In this document: positions 1 through 11,100 of the stretch, piece by piece
Layout of the letters: each line of letters starts with the position of its first letter
Numbering within the stretch: position 1 is the stretch's first letter
DNA from: Nematostella vectensis
Lineage: Eukaryota; Cnidaria; Anthozoa; Actiniaria; Edwardsiidae
Assembly: GCF_932526225.1 (NCBI RefSeq)
Contig: NC_064034.1
Coordinates: 7,426,001 to 7,490,000, forward strand
Length of the DNA: 64,000 nt
Direction of reading: 5' to 3'
Translations under genes and position numbers: made by a program
The notes under the pieces: model-generated
Told to the model about the DNA's origin: nothing
Database searches by the model: none
Seen by the model: the letters and a program-made list of their open reading frames with translations, nothing else

Positions 1-777
1 CATCACAGAAAAACCTTGTGCTGAATCACTTTGAAGAGATACTAAAAAAGCCACCATTTTACATAAAGGTCAATGGTTCTTGTATTCTAGACTGATTTCC
101 CTATTCAAAACCCTGAAATGCACACTTTTGGCTTTTCCAGTTATTTTTTTATTGGCCATCCTTGCCCATTACTTATGAACCCTGGGACGAAATCTACAAA
201 TTCCAATTAGCACTTTAAAAGTCACATCAAAATTCACAATTACTCACTAAGACCTTTTTTGGTGAGCTCATTGATAACATTTTACTGTCATGTCATGGAC
301 CCTTGATCCAGCAATATATAACAAAATCCATATATAACAATAATAATTTCTGGTGTGGCCAACAGTAAAATATGTGGGAAATTATCTCAATTTCACAATG
401 TCCTTTTTATGAGTTATCATTACTTTAAATCGAGGTTCCACTACTTATAACTTACTACAATACAATAATACATAAAATATAGCAATGAGTTAAAACATTA
501 CTAAATATACATTTTGTGGCCCAGGAAAAACTTATGAAATTGTGAGTATGAGTTCTCTGTTGACCATGGTTTACAGAACAAAAGATAGAAGACAGAGGGT
601 GCCTAGCCTACGGATTTGTATGACTCTTTTGGCCCATTGCCTGATTTAGGAATCATCAATTTTATCTTAACTTAAGCTTATACCTTTACTAGCTTTGCTA
701 GATCTATCAGGAAACTAGAATAGATCTACCAGGAAACTAGAATATAAATATCTAAAGAATGGAAAATACTGTCATAC
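1..777. other. Intron of the left-edge ubiquitin-like gene, no recognised exon
   Basis: AT-rich sequence downstream, on the minus strand, of the donor at 776-777. I looked for a second exon that would continue a ubiquitin fold and found none, so the rest of that gene probably lies beyond position 1. A short direct duplication around 706-742 (two copies of a tagatctaycaggaaactag motif) is the only structure noted. Confidence 0.4.
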
Positions 778-825
778 CTCTAATTCAGCTTCCTTTCCGT
801 TGAGAATTTTTACGATAACTTTCAT
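778..825 (-). CDS. First coding exon of a ubiquitin-like protein (UBL4A-like), partial
   Basis: Reading the minus strand from the ATG at 825-823, 16 codons give MKVIVKILNGKEAELE, ending exactly at a consensus donor (GAG then GTATG). The spacing of V-K-x-L-x-G-K-E matches the first beta hairpin of ubiquitin-like domains and is closest by eye to UBL4A/Get5 proteins, which act in tail-anchored protein delivery. NEDD8-like or Rad23-like proteins start similarly, so the family is only tentative. The rest of the gene lies off the left edge. The DNA upstream (826-1140) would hold its 5' UTR and promoter; no TATA box was recognised. What is seen is a 16-residue match plus a splice donor. The identity is inference. 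Confidence 0.45.
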
Positions 826-1497
826 TTTGCAGCTAGAGTGTTAATTTGGGTGAGTGTAAATATACTATTGTATATTTCTGTATCTCTGTATTACCTGAGC
901 GACCGAGCAAAGAAAAGGCCTGGCTACTAAGCGGAGGAGGTCTGGGAGCAAAAAAAGCGAGGTCGCGAGTCGGAACAACTGAAAGTGAATTATAAAGTCA
1001 TGACTCCAGCAACATTCCCCTTCTATTTTGCCGCCGCCTTTTTTCTTTGGAGGGTTAAATATAAAAGAGAAAATCTGCCTCTCCGATTTCTAAGTTAAAA
1101 TCAAATACCCAGGATCTACTAAGTTTTTTCGAAAAAGTGTGTTCTTAAAGTGCATCTGAAGAAATAAAACCGATATCCTTCAAAACGGCTCAATCATCGA
1201 TATCTAATATCTCCTATGCTAGAAGAATCTTCATTACCAAAAATCCCCGATTTCCCATGTTCCCCGATTTTTTTTACAGCCCTTTGAATATACCAGTCTG
1301 TAAAACACCTTTGTCGCTGACCGACAAACGTATTGCGGGCGCGTGGCGCGAAAATCAAACTTGTCAGCTCGCGCACAGTCTGCATCTTTATTCGCTTAAA
1401 TGAGCGCTTCTCCCTGTAAAACAACAAACTGCCGAGTGAGAAAGCGATGCCAGTGACATCGAGACAGAGAAAGCGGCTCAACAACAATACAGCAATG

Positions 1498-1914
1498 TGA
1501 ACTTTAGAAGCACACTAGCATACACACATTGGCACCAGTCGGGACGCTAGCACAGTCTATTACCCGTGCAGTTCGGCAACCATGGACAGCTGTTTCGTCC
1601 TTATTAGGACTCGTCAGCATGGCATAGCCGGTTTGCCTCAGTTAAACTTCATCGGCAAAATAAACTGCAGGGCGACTTCGACTCGAACGAAGTGCTTTAA
1701 ACCACAGCTTAGATCCATGTGGGATCTAGAGCTGCGACCGGGCTAGCGTGATGCCAATTGTGCGGATCACGCATGCGACCTTTGCTAGTCCTAATAAGGA
1801 CGAAACAGCTGTCCTTGGTTGCCGAACTGCACGGGTAATAGACTGTGCTAGCGTCCCGTCTTGGCCCGACTGGTGCCAATGTGTGTATGCTAGTGTGCTT
1901 CTAAAGTTAACAAT
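1498..1914. repeat. Near-perfect internal inverted repeat, arms of about 115-128 bp
   Basis: The arm at 1498-1612 (agaagcacactagcatacac through ctgtttcgtccttattagga) is repeated in reverse complement at about 1787-1914. There is one 8-10 base indel and only scattered mismatches. The arms are separated by about 175 bp and lie inside the larger inverted-repeat element. Their high identity suggests that the inner palindrome is younger than the outer repeats. Confidence 0.75.
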
Positions 1915-2131
1915 ACAGCAACGTATTTTTGCCATACCAAGACGAGGCATTTGCGGACAAATGAAACATGGTTGTCGAGTCATCGAAAAATGCAGGAAGC
2001 GAAAAGGTAACTGGAGGAGATTTTAAGCCGTCTAAATGGTTTGACAACAGTAGAATCGTGAGTGTGATATCTGTAGATACGAACAGAAGGAATTATATCC
2101 GTTAACTTACATCATAAAGTTTATTGTTGTC

Positions 2132-2371
2132 TTATTTCATGGTTACATTACGCGAGTACAACTGCTCGCTATATTTTGTTGTTTTTGAGAATTTTTTTAC
2201 GAACTCATTCGCTTCGGTCTTCGATTCTACGCTACTTTTTTTTGTTTGAACACAGCAAGTTTTACATTCAAACACCGTCTCTAAAACGGTGGATATACGA
2301 CCCTGAAATGAAATAACACGATTTATTACCTGTTTGACGTTTTCGTCACTCGTCTTTTTCTGACTTGACAT
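2132..2371 (-). CDS. Short hypothetical ORF inside the inverted-repeat element
   Basis: A 79-codon ORF starting MSSQKKTSDENVKQ, rich in Lys, Ser and Thr, with a CKTCC motif near the middle. An acceptor-like sequence (tttcatttcag) sits inside it at the GRIST residues, so the 3' part could instead be a separate exon. I recognise no family. It may be a remnant of the element's coding region or chance. Confidence 0.15.
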   Translation of the reverse strand: MSSQKKTSDENVKQVINRVISFQGRISTVLETVFECKTCCVQTKKSSVESKTEANEFVKKFSKTTKYSEQLYSRNVTMK

Positions 2372-2466
2372 AAGTATTTTGTAATGTGAGATGTTTACAT
2401 GATTAATTACAAAAAAATGAAAATTTAAGCTACTACTACTAAATTTAAGCTTATAAGCAAATCTTA

Positions 2467-3003
2467 TATCGAAAAAAAATGGGTCCCTTAGCTTTTCACC
2501 TAGGTTTTGAGGATTGTATATTATTGAAATTATCAGTGATCTATACGATTACATAAAGGACCCCACTTTGAGCAAGATAAAAGTAAAGCGTTTTGTGCGA
2601 GGTGAAATTGAACTTTTTGTTCAGCAAAAAGCAAATGATGCTATGAGAATGGCAAAAAAAACAAACTTCTCAAACCATCCCGATTAAGAATCTAGTACCC
2701 TTGGAAAGGCAGATGACTACTATATCACATACATACTGTGTATAACAAATGCTTTTTGCATTCTTTTGTCATGGAGTTTAGCAATGTTTACATTTTAAAA
2801 GGCAGAGAGCGCACGGCTCACAATACGCGATGTCCTACTCGAGACGAAAATATGATCACTGTTTGTGCGAAAAAATATGGGTCCTTTAGCATTTCATCTA
2901 GGTTTTGAGGATTGTGTATCATTGAAATTATATGTGATCTATACGAATATCTAAAGGACCCAACTTTGAGCAAGGTAGCAAGCATTTAGTGCGAGATGGA
3001 ATT
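2467..3003. repeat. Pair of diverged direct repeats of about 135 bp
   Basis: The block at about 2467-2610 (ggtcccttagcttttcacct ... gtgatctatacga ... aaaggaccccactttgagca) recurs at about 2873-3003 in the same orientation with perhaps 80-85 percent identity. Each copy has small internal palindromic edges (gggtcctttag / ctaaaggaccc). The copies are spaced about 410 bp apart inside the larger element. Confidence 0.6.
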
Positions 3004-3602
3004 GCTGTTACACAAGGGTCTTCATTTTCATTTACGACTAGTATAAAAAATGCATATTGAATGCTTTATATTGATATTTGGTCAGAGCACTGAGAGGACA
3101 AACACAAAAAGAAGGATTTAGCGATTATTACATCTCTACATGTATAGTAAGACGAAACAAAATATGTTTACATACACAGCGGTAATGCAAAGTAATTGGC
3201 TTCAAAATTGCAAAATCATTTGAATTATCAATAAGTGGCTACTTTAAAGTAAGCAGGATATACGTTTTATATTTGTATAAGGTTATATTTACATTCTAAG
3301 CCAGCTACCAACAGGAAAAGCCTTTTATTTCCACGTCTTATAAAGTTGCAAGGTAAAGACGCCGCATGTAGCCAAAATTGTTTTTTCTCACGCAAATTCA
3401 CGCGAGCTTTTGCAATTCTCCTTATTTGGTGATCATTTCGCGCCAACTCAAGCTTTATCCGTGAGGGGACTGGGCAAGTAGGTGTTTTACAGACTGGTAT
3501 ATTCAAAAGGCTGTAAACAATCGGGGATTATGGGAAATTGGATGGATGAACCGTTTTGGAGGATATTGCTTTTATTCCTTCAGATGCACTTTAACTGTCC
3601 AT

Positions 3603-4496
3603 ATTTTCTGCAACGCACAACAAAGTGGATTCGTCCTCTACCATCGTGTCCGGACAGAATTGGCATGTCCGTTCATGAACTTCCCTCCCCCCTCCCCCAT
3701 CCGTCGTCTCGTCGCGCCTCGTTACGCTGACCGCGACGCCCTGGGTACCCTAGGATGATTCGATATCACAACTTCTTGAGTATTTTTCATAATTTAGCGA
3801 ATCCGGAATACAGTACAGTAAAGATTACTCCTATCCTACCCTCCTGCGCAAAGCTTTCTGTGTCGTGTCGCTCGTTTAGTTTGCTCCACATCACAAAGTA
3901 AACAAATGACAAGCAAATAAAGAAAAGGAAAAGACAGCTCTGCACAGGAGGGAAACGGAGGTGTAGCAGGCCAAAATATTATTATTTTTTTTTTTTTTTG
4001 GGGGGGGGGGGGGGGGGGACAAATCTAATGAATAAATCCAATGAGCCCGGGGGGGAGGGGTTCTTCAGGGTTAAAGTGATAGGGATGTTCGTCGGGAAAT
4101 TCGAGAAATACCCCTAAAAATACCTGCACGCCAAAAATTGGTCTCTGAATAATACCTCAGGAGCTTAAAAAAATAAAAATTTTAAGAGAAAAGCCTTTTT
4201 TTTTCGGATACCCCCTAGAATACCTGAGGCCCTATTTTGACCCCTAAAAACACGACGAGCATCCCTATCAGTTCAACATTGGAAGAATCCCCCTTTCCCC
4301 CGGGCCAATGAGTCAACCGCCGCTCCAGCGTGACCCATTTAGACAGAGGGATAATTGGTAGTTTTAACGGATTAGATTAAACATACCAGAATGAAATATT
4401 TTCCTGTACTTTATTTTTCTCCCTTATTTCTTCTCTCAGTTGTCTGAGTGAAGTTGAAGTCATTAGTAGTACCAGATAGTTTACTCAAATATCAAA
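3603..4496. other. Non-coding intergenic DNA with a poly-T/poly-G tract
   Basis: No gene was recognised. A run of T followed by about 18 G occupies roughly 3982-4018. G-rich and C-rich stretches around 4048-4060 and 4290-4305 flank a 240-bp AT-rich segment. Confidence 0.4.
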
Positions 4497-4885
4497 TACC
4501 GTAATGATTCGAATATGCACCCGGGGCGCTTATTTGATTTTCGGGTCTTTGGGGGTGCGCTTATTATAGAGCTTATTTTCATTTCGGCAAAAAAAGAAAA
4601 CAGCCTTTGAGCCGATTAAGAACAAAACTTTATTTGCGATAAACTGAAACCACAGTAAAAAGACTTAATACTGTATATTCATGGTTTTTGGGTTTTTTAT
4701 TGTTTATAAATCGACGACGATGAGCATATGGTCTTCACAGTCGCTTTCATTGCCTCTCGGGCGAGGCATCCTCAATATTTACACCATTCAAATGGAACTT
4801 TTGTTAAGATGTACTTTTAAGGGGGAGGGCCGGGGAGGGGGCGAAGCGCTTATTTGAAGGAGGGCGCTTATTCATTACGTAATGT
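4497..4885. repeat. GCGCTTATT-type dispersed repeat, copy 1
   Basis: The segment opens with taatgattcgaatatgcacc and ggggcgcttatttga. It closes with aagcgcttatttgaaggagg, gcgcttattcattacgtaat. The ends are roughly inverted (TAATGATTCGAA against TTCATTACGTAA). The same GCGCTTATTC / GGGGGAGG phrases recur at 26835-26885 and 30705-31107, which marks this as a dispersed family in this genome, probably a MITE. Confidence 0.5.
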
Positions 4886-5217
4886 ATTATTGGTAGGTCG
4901 GTTTCGGCCCCCGACTAAACATACTCTCTTCTTTACTCTAGAAAGAGTAATAATATGCCCTGAGGCTCTACGCCATGGGAAGCGGGCCAATTACTATGAT
5001 AATTATGAAAAACATAATAATCACACCACGAGCCTTAGTATGTAAAATCCTAATTCAGTTTGGTTCAAAGTAAAACCAATTAATTTTTTTTTCAAAAGAT
5101 GTTTTCATAAAAGGTTTAGTCAATAGCTCCCCAATCGTTTGCGTTTTTTATTATTCATTACCTACGTTGTTAGGGAAACCTCACGCAAGACTGTGTGTTA
5201 ATATGTATCAGATACCA

Positions 5218-5364
5218 TCAAATGACACGTTGTTGAAGCAAACGCATTGACAGGGCAATCATTTTTTGGCGCTTTTCGTCAGGGAAAAATCGCTTGTAAA
5301 GAGTGAATTTGTGTAAATCCAGCTGATATTGTTCATCAACAATACTTTGTATTTCTGAGCTCAT
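5218..5364 (-). CDS. Small hypothetical ORF, 48 codons
   Basis: An ATG at 5364-5362 opens a 48-residue reading frame beginning MSSEIQSIVDEQYQLDLHKF and ending with a stop at 5220-5218. The composition is protein-like (balanced charge, predicted helices), but no family was recognised and there is no neighbouring exon I can connect. It could be a genuine microprotein, a first exon, or chance. Confidence 0.2.
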   Translation of the reverse strand: MSSEIQSIVDEQYQLDLHKFTLYKRFFPDEKRQKMIALSMRLLQQRVI

Positions 5365-7661
5365 TGTTTGTCGATAAAAATAGCTTGCTCAAAAATGGGA
5401 TGAAACAGGTAGACAGAAGTTTTAATTAAGAGACAAAAACATCAGCCAATCAGAAATGAAAGCCGTGAATCGCTGGCAGAATAATATACTAGTTCAAGAT
5501 GCAATGTGTTTTGGGGAAAAGTGTATAAGTGACTTGAGAGCAACCTCTAAACGCTGGAGAAACGCCGTTAATAATGTTTTTTTTAAGTGAATATCTGGTC
5601 TTTCAAGGTTAGTGATGCATTTGAAATGCGACTAGGCGACTCTCTTCTTAGAGTCGAACTCTCCGTTCTGACGAGTTGGTCTTCGACACACGGTAGGAGA
5701 AGGAGGACCTTTTAATTTTCTAAATTTAAATATTTTTCTTTTAAAATTAAACACAAATACTGAAAACTTATGTATAACATCGATATCTCACTGTTTTCAC
5801 TGTCATAAATAAACTAATTTCCATTTGGTCTCTATTTCATTGCTTTGTACAATGCTAGATAAGGTCAAATATAAAGCTTTATATATGTTTTATATAATAT
5901 AGCTTCGAAGCCTAATTTTGAGATTAGAAGAAAATCAGGAAAAAAAAATACAACAAAAACCGCCCGCCCGCATGCTCCCGAAGAAGAAATCGCGATCAGA
6001 AACGAAATGTTTTTTATGTGACCTAATAGGTGTTCTATAATGCTTTTTTATAAATTTGAAAATGGAAAAAATATATCTTTATATATATTCGTTTACCCTA
6101 GGCAGCTGATATGATAATGAGACAAAAAACTTTATACTCAAAGTCAATAAGAGATAAAGTAAATTCATTCTCAATATCTAAATTTGAAAAAAAAAACAAA
6201 TGTGAGCGGGAAGCAGGTCTCTCAGTCTATTAGAAGATAGGACGACCGTTTAGTTTTTTATCTGAAAGGCAAAAAACGGATTTTATAAAGACATTTTACA
6301 AAATTTATGAATGCACTTGACGCCCCACTTGAGGACGATTGTTGACTTCAATTTTCATCCTGTTTAAAAAACAACGTGAAAATGCTTTTAGCTGCGAGTA
6401 TGCTTTTTATCGAATTTCTCTTCAGAATCAAAAGAAGAAAGGTATTAGATTTTTGTCGCTTTGAGCTAAGTTTCTGTAAGCGTTCTAGTAATGAGCTGCG
6501 CTATTATGATCATTTTAATAATAATAATTCAAATGATAGCACCTGATGACGGAAACAATGGAATCCGTGAAGAGGGGAGACGTTTAGGCCGCGAAAGAAA
6601 AAGAAGACACTAGCTTACGTCAGAAAACTGTCTTCTGGCTTTGCCATTATTTAACCAACAGGAAACAGAGCCATCAAATTTCTGTAAACATTTTTTATGT
6701 GTCCTAAATGCAATAAATGCTTCCAAAAGCGAGAAACAAAGTAAGCATAAAAATCCAGCGAGTGAGGTGGGTAGGCGAGCAGAAAATTATCATTTCAATT
6801 GAAATTTTTTGGTATGTGTTTGGAAATTCCCGTCTCTGCTGTGTTCTACTGTGCTATAGTTTTTTTTTTTTTTTTTTACTCGAATGTTTGACCAAGATAT
6901 CTCCTATAAATTTGTTATTTTGTTTTTAAAGTGTAGAAACTTTGGATAATACAATACTATATTTCGTGCTCTTGTTTATTACTCAATGATAACTGATGAC
7001 TATCACGATAATTGTTAAATTATATAAATATTTTTTAAATTTGGGCGACATAACAGTTGCATATACCTGTTTTGGGTTATCAATTTATTAAGGTTTTTAG
7101 TCACGTCATTTTCGTAGCAAATAACGCGTTGATTCTCCTTTTTTGTATTCATAAAATAAACAGTAGGTTCTTTTGAGCTTGCTTAAAAAAATATATATAG
7201 TTATATTTTCAACTGTTGTTTTTTAAACCGACATAAAAATTATCAATATCTTCATATGGTGGTAATGAAATATTGGCAAAAAGGGAAAACATATGCAACA
7301 ATGCGATATTTTCTTAAACAAATTCCACCCAATTCCACAGCGAAATTCATAAGAATATAATGAATTTATCAGCATTAATGGTGTGGATCTTTTCTTTAGC
7401 CCTCGTTAAAGACATTGAAACCTAGCGGAAAAATATTTCTATAAAGTCGGGATGTTTGCTTCTCAACCCGCTCGTTGATCGAAAAGAGGACGCGTGTAAC
7501 GTTTGGTCTGCGATTTATAACGTTTGTTGTGTTATGTTAATATTTTGTTGTAGCATAAAGCCTTGATTATTAAAAAATGAATAGAGAATTGAAGACTAAC
7601 AAAGAGGTCTGTATAGTTTAATCCTTTCTCGCGTTTTGAATTTTTAATTAAAAGCGCTGAA
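5365..7661. other. AT-rich intergenic DNA upstream of the chimeric receptor gene
   Basis: No coding region was recognised. The stretch has many short A/T runs and a few simple tracts such as poly-T at about 6860-6876. The last few hundred bases should hold the promoter and 5' UTR of the gene starting at 7662. No confident TATA box or other promoter element was identified. Confidence 0.35.
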
Positions 7662-8145
7662 ATGGTCATCTTATTCTGTGGTAGATTTGAAGTGATGTCC
7701 GTGCCTGGTCTTCTTTCTGGGTTCACACTATTCCTTCTTCACCAACATACTCTCGCCAAGAACTCAAATTCGTTTTGTAATAATGGCAAATGGAGTAAAA
7801 TCGAGACATCGCCAATCACTTCACTATCTCCAAACGATTGGTACAGACTCACTGGTGATGCTGGCACGGTTTTACCTACGAGTTGCGACTTTGCCGAACG
7901 CTGTGCCGGGGGAGACGTTAACATCTTTTCAGGGTGGATAAGCGGCACCCTGCCTCGAGGCGGTGGAAACACGGAAGTCATGTTGAAGTTGTGTTTCTTT
8001 AAAGCGAGCCATACTGTTGGCGATGTCTGCTGCGCATGTGAGATGGACATATATGTTGTGCATTGCGACAGTTCCTTTTTTCTCTACAAGATTCCAGACT
8101 CCTCGAATGGAAAATGTGGACCAAGCGTTAAGATTTGCGGATCAG
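7662..8145 (+). other. Exon 1: signal peptide and D8C domain
   Basis: A hydrophobic leader (GLLSGFTLFLLHQHTLA) precedes a Cys-rich segment of about 110 residues. That segment contains WYRLTGDAGTVLPTSC, FSGWISGTLP, a VCCACE cluster and a final FFLYKI strand. This is the pattern of the D8C domain of uromodulin, GP2 and OIT3 (Trp-Tyr-Arg-Phe, G-x-A-G, P-T-S-C, G-W-x-x-G-x-x-P). The exon ends in phase 1 at the donor at 8146. Confidence 0.75.
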
Positions 8146-11100
8146 GTGAGATAGGGAAATGGATTTCAAGATTCAGATATTTCTAATTTCAATGTAATTT
8201 AAGTCACATTGATGAGGGGGGTAATGATGTGTGTGTGTGGCGGGGGGGGGGAGGGGCAGAATAGGTCTATGAAATGCGTGTCATGTGATTAATGGAGTCA
8301 GCAGGGCTAAGAGGTAACAGTAGTTGGGAAGGCGACAGGCAAGGTGGAAGAGAGCAGGGAAAGAAGGTAGAACGGGGGGCGGGGGGGGGAGTAAGAAGGT
8401 AGGACGGGGGGCGGGGGGGGGGGGTAAATCTGCTTCTCTGGTAAATCATTAAAATGCCTAATGTTCCTCAAACAATTCGCTTATTTTCAGGGCATTCGTT
8501 TCAAGAGCAAATTTCTTCCTCTTCAAACACAGTACTAACACAATGGCCTCAGACCTCCCGTATCATAGCGTTCAGTTCATCAGAATATTCCCCATCATCC
8601 TACTGGTCGAGTCGTGACGTGTCAAGCTCACTTACAACTGACCGCTCGCATTCCCAGACACTACAGATAACTACATCGTTTGACGATGCATACCATTCAT
8701 CGGTAAAGATCTTGTCTACGACAAGTTACGGAGAAGGCTCTTCGGAGTCGACTGATTCAGCCATAGAAAAAACTGTGCCTAGCAGTATTCAAACCTCACA
8801 GAAATCTACGTTGGCGACTATCAATACAAATGTTTCAATGCTGCCCGCGTCACAAGGATCTTCATTGCCTTCGAGTTCACCATCTTCTTCCTCGTTTTTG
8901 ATAAACGATCCATCTTCCAGTACCGAAATTTGGACACTAAATAACTTGAAGCCAAGCCCATCACGTGCATTTACGAGCCAATCAGATGCGTATACGAGCC
9001 AATCACGTGTATACCCGAGCCAATCAGATGCAAACCAGAGTTCGGGAAGCGCAGACATCCATCCGACACCTGTTGCGTCTATTATCACCTGGTCAAGCTC
9101 AGCGAACTCTCGTTTTCCAGGTATCCTAGATAGCTTACAAACCTACGTCAAGCTGTTTTTTAGGGATAACATGCCAGTAAAAAAAAATAATCAAACTAAC
9201 CTGTTTAACACAAATCACCAATTTACAGTAATAGACTTTAAAGTAGACTTAAATAAAGCTTAAAGTCTGTTTATCTATGGCAGTCTGGAAAGAAGAAAAA
9301 GAAAACTTAGATTGACCTTCACATGCGAAGCCACGCCAAAAAGTGACTGTTCTTTCAATAAGTAAACTACTCCGATACAATTTTTTTTAATCAAACGAGA
9401 GTTGAGTTATTAAATTCACTTACAAACATTAATATATTCTTTCTCATATTCATCTTTAGTGACTTTAAAGTAGTGGTTGGCCGCCAGATCTGTCAACCCC
9501 TTTCATCTATGAGCGAGTTCATTTTTTTCCCATGCCTTACTAAAACTCTCTTTGGTGATGTATAGAAAGTAAAATTATACATTTTGTGTTCAGGAATAAA
9601 TTTGTTTATGCTCTTGTCAGTTGATGGCCAGTATGGTGAATGGGGCGCGTGGAGTAACTGCACAGAGTTGTGCAGCGGCGGTACACAGTTGCGCATGCGT
9701 ACATGCGATAACCCAGCTCCTGCTTATGGTGGTGCTGACTGCCCTGGGCCAGCCAATAAGACGAGGTCTTGCAACGAACATCCATGCCCAGGTTAGTGAA
9801 CTACAGATGACTACAACTTAAACGTTCAGGAAATAGAAAACTAAAACATAATGGCAAAAGACTCACGCTATCAAAGTGCAATATTATGGATGATTTTCAC
9901 AAACGTTATAAATACCGCCTATTCTGAATAAATACACATCACAAAGCAATGAGAGTTTAAAGTGACCTTTATTCTAGGATTTAAGACAATTATAGGACTA
10001 TTACAGGAGGTGATCAATCGTGAAAATATTCGAGCTAGTTACTGAGATTGACTGGAGACTGACTAAGAGGTTGGTAAGCCTGTGATGTTCTGTACGATTT
10101 TCCTTTATTGCATTAATATTTGATTCCACTCCACTTGAATTGACTAAAGAAAATTGAAATGAAATGCGACAGGGGAGGTGGAAGAGAGCCGGTAAAGAAG
10201 GTAGGACGGGGGGCAGGGGGGGTGATTAATCTGCTTCTGAAATCATTAAAACGCTTATGTTCCTTACACAATTCGCTTATTTTCAGGGCATTCGTTTCAA
10301 GAGCAAATTTCTTCCTCTTCAAACACAGTACTAACACAATGGCCTCAGACCTCCCGTATCATAGCGCTTAGTTCATCAGAATATTCCCCATCATCCTACT
10401 GGTCGAGTCGTGACGTGTCAAGCTCACTTACAACTGACCGCTCGCATTCCCTGCCACTACAGATAACTACATCGTTTGACGATGCATACCATTCATCGGT
10501 AAAGATCTTGTCTACGACAAGTTACGGAGAAGGCTCTTCGGGGTCGACTGATTCAGCCATAGAAAAAACTGTGCCTAGAAGTATTCAAACCTTACAGAAA
10601 TCTACGTTGGCGACTATCAATACAAATGTTTCAATGCTGCCCGCATCACAAGGATCTTCATTGCCTTCGAGTTCACCATCTTCTCCCTCGTCTTTGATAA
10701 ACGATCCATCTTCCAGTACCGAAATTTGGACACTAAATAACTTGAAGCCAAGCTCATCACGTGCATTTACGAGACAATCAGATGCGTATACGAGCCAATC
10801 ACGTGTATACTCGAGCCAATCAAATGCAAACCAGAGTTCGGGAAGCGCAGACATCCATCCGACACCTGTTGCGTCTATTATGAACTGGTCAAGCTCAGCG
10901 AACTCTCGTTTTCCAGGTATCTTAGATAGCTTACAAACCTATGGCAAGCTGTTTTTTTTAGGGATAACATTCCAGTAAAAAAAAAAAAATAATCAAACTA
11001 ACCTTTTAACACAAATCACCAAGTTACAGTAATAGACTTTAAAGTAGACTTAACTATGGCAGTCTGGAAAGAAGAAAAAGAAATGACCTTCACATGCGAA

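Larger units (their letters stand above)
1144..3602. mobile_element. 2.5-kb element with about 165-bp terminal inverted repeats
   Basis: The sequence at about 1144-1313 recurs in reverse complement at about 3480-3602. Shared blocks include taaagtgcatctgaag at the outer ends and gaatataccagtctgtaaaa at the inner ends, with a few indels between. This gives terminal inverted repeats around a 2.1-kb interior. No transposase was recognised inside, so it looks like a non-autonomous DNA transposon or foldback element, or else an old inverted duplication. Target-site duplications were not identified. Confidence 0.55.

Noticed and set aside
7739-8050. Long minus-strand open frame opposite the D8C exon
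   Set aside because: It is the antisense shadow of exon 1; the plus-strand frame has the D8C cysteine pattern and a phase-matched donor.
8789-9088. Minus-strand open frame opposite the Ser/Thr-rich exon (and its copy at 10585-10854)
   Set aside because: The repetitive W-L-V-Y-A-S-D-W pattern is the reverse reading of the low-complexity stalk; it has no splice or family support.
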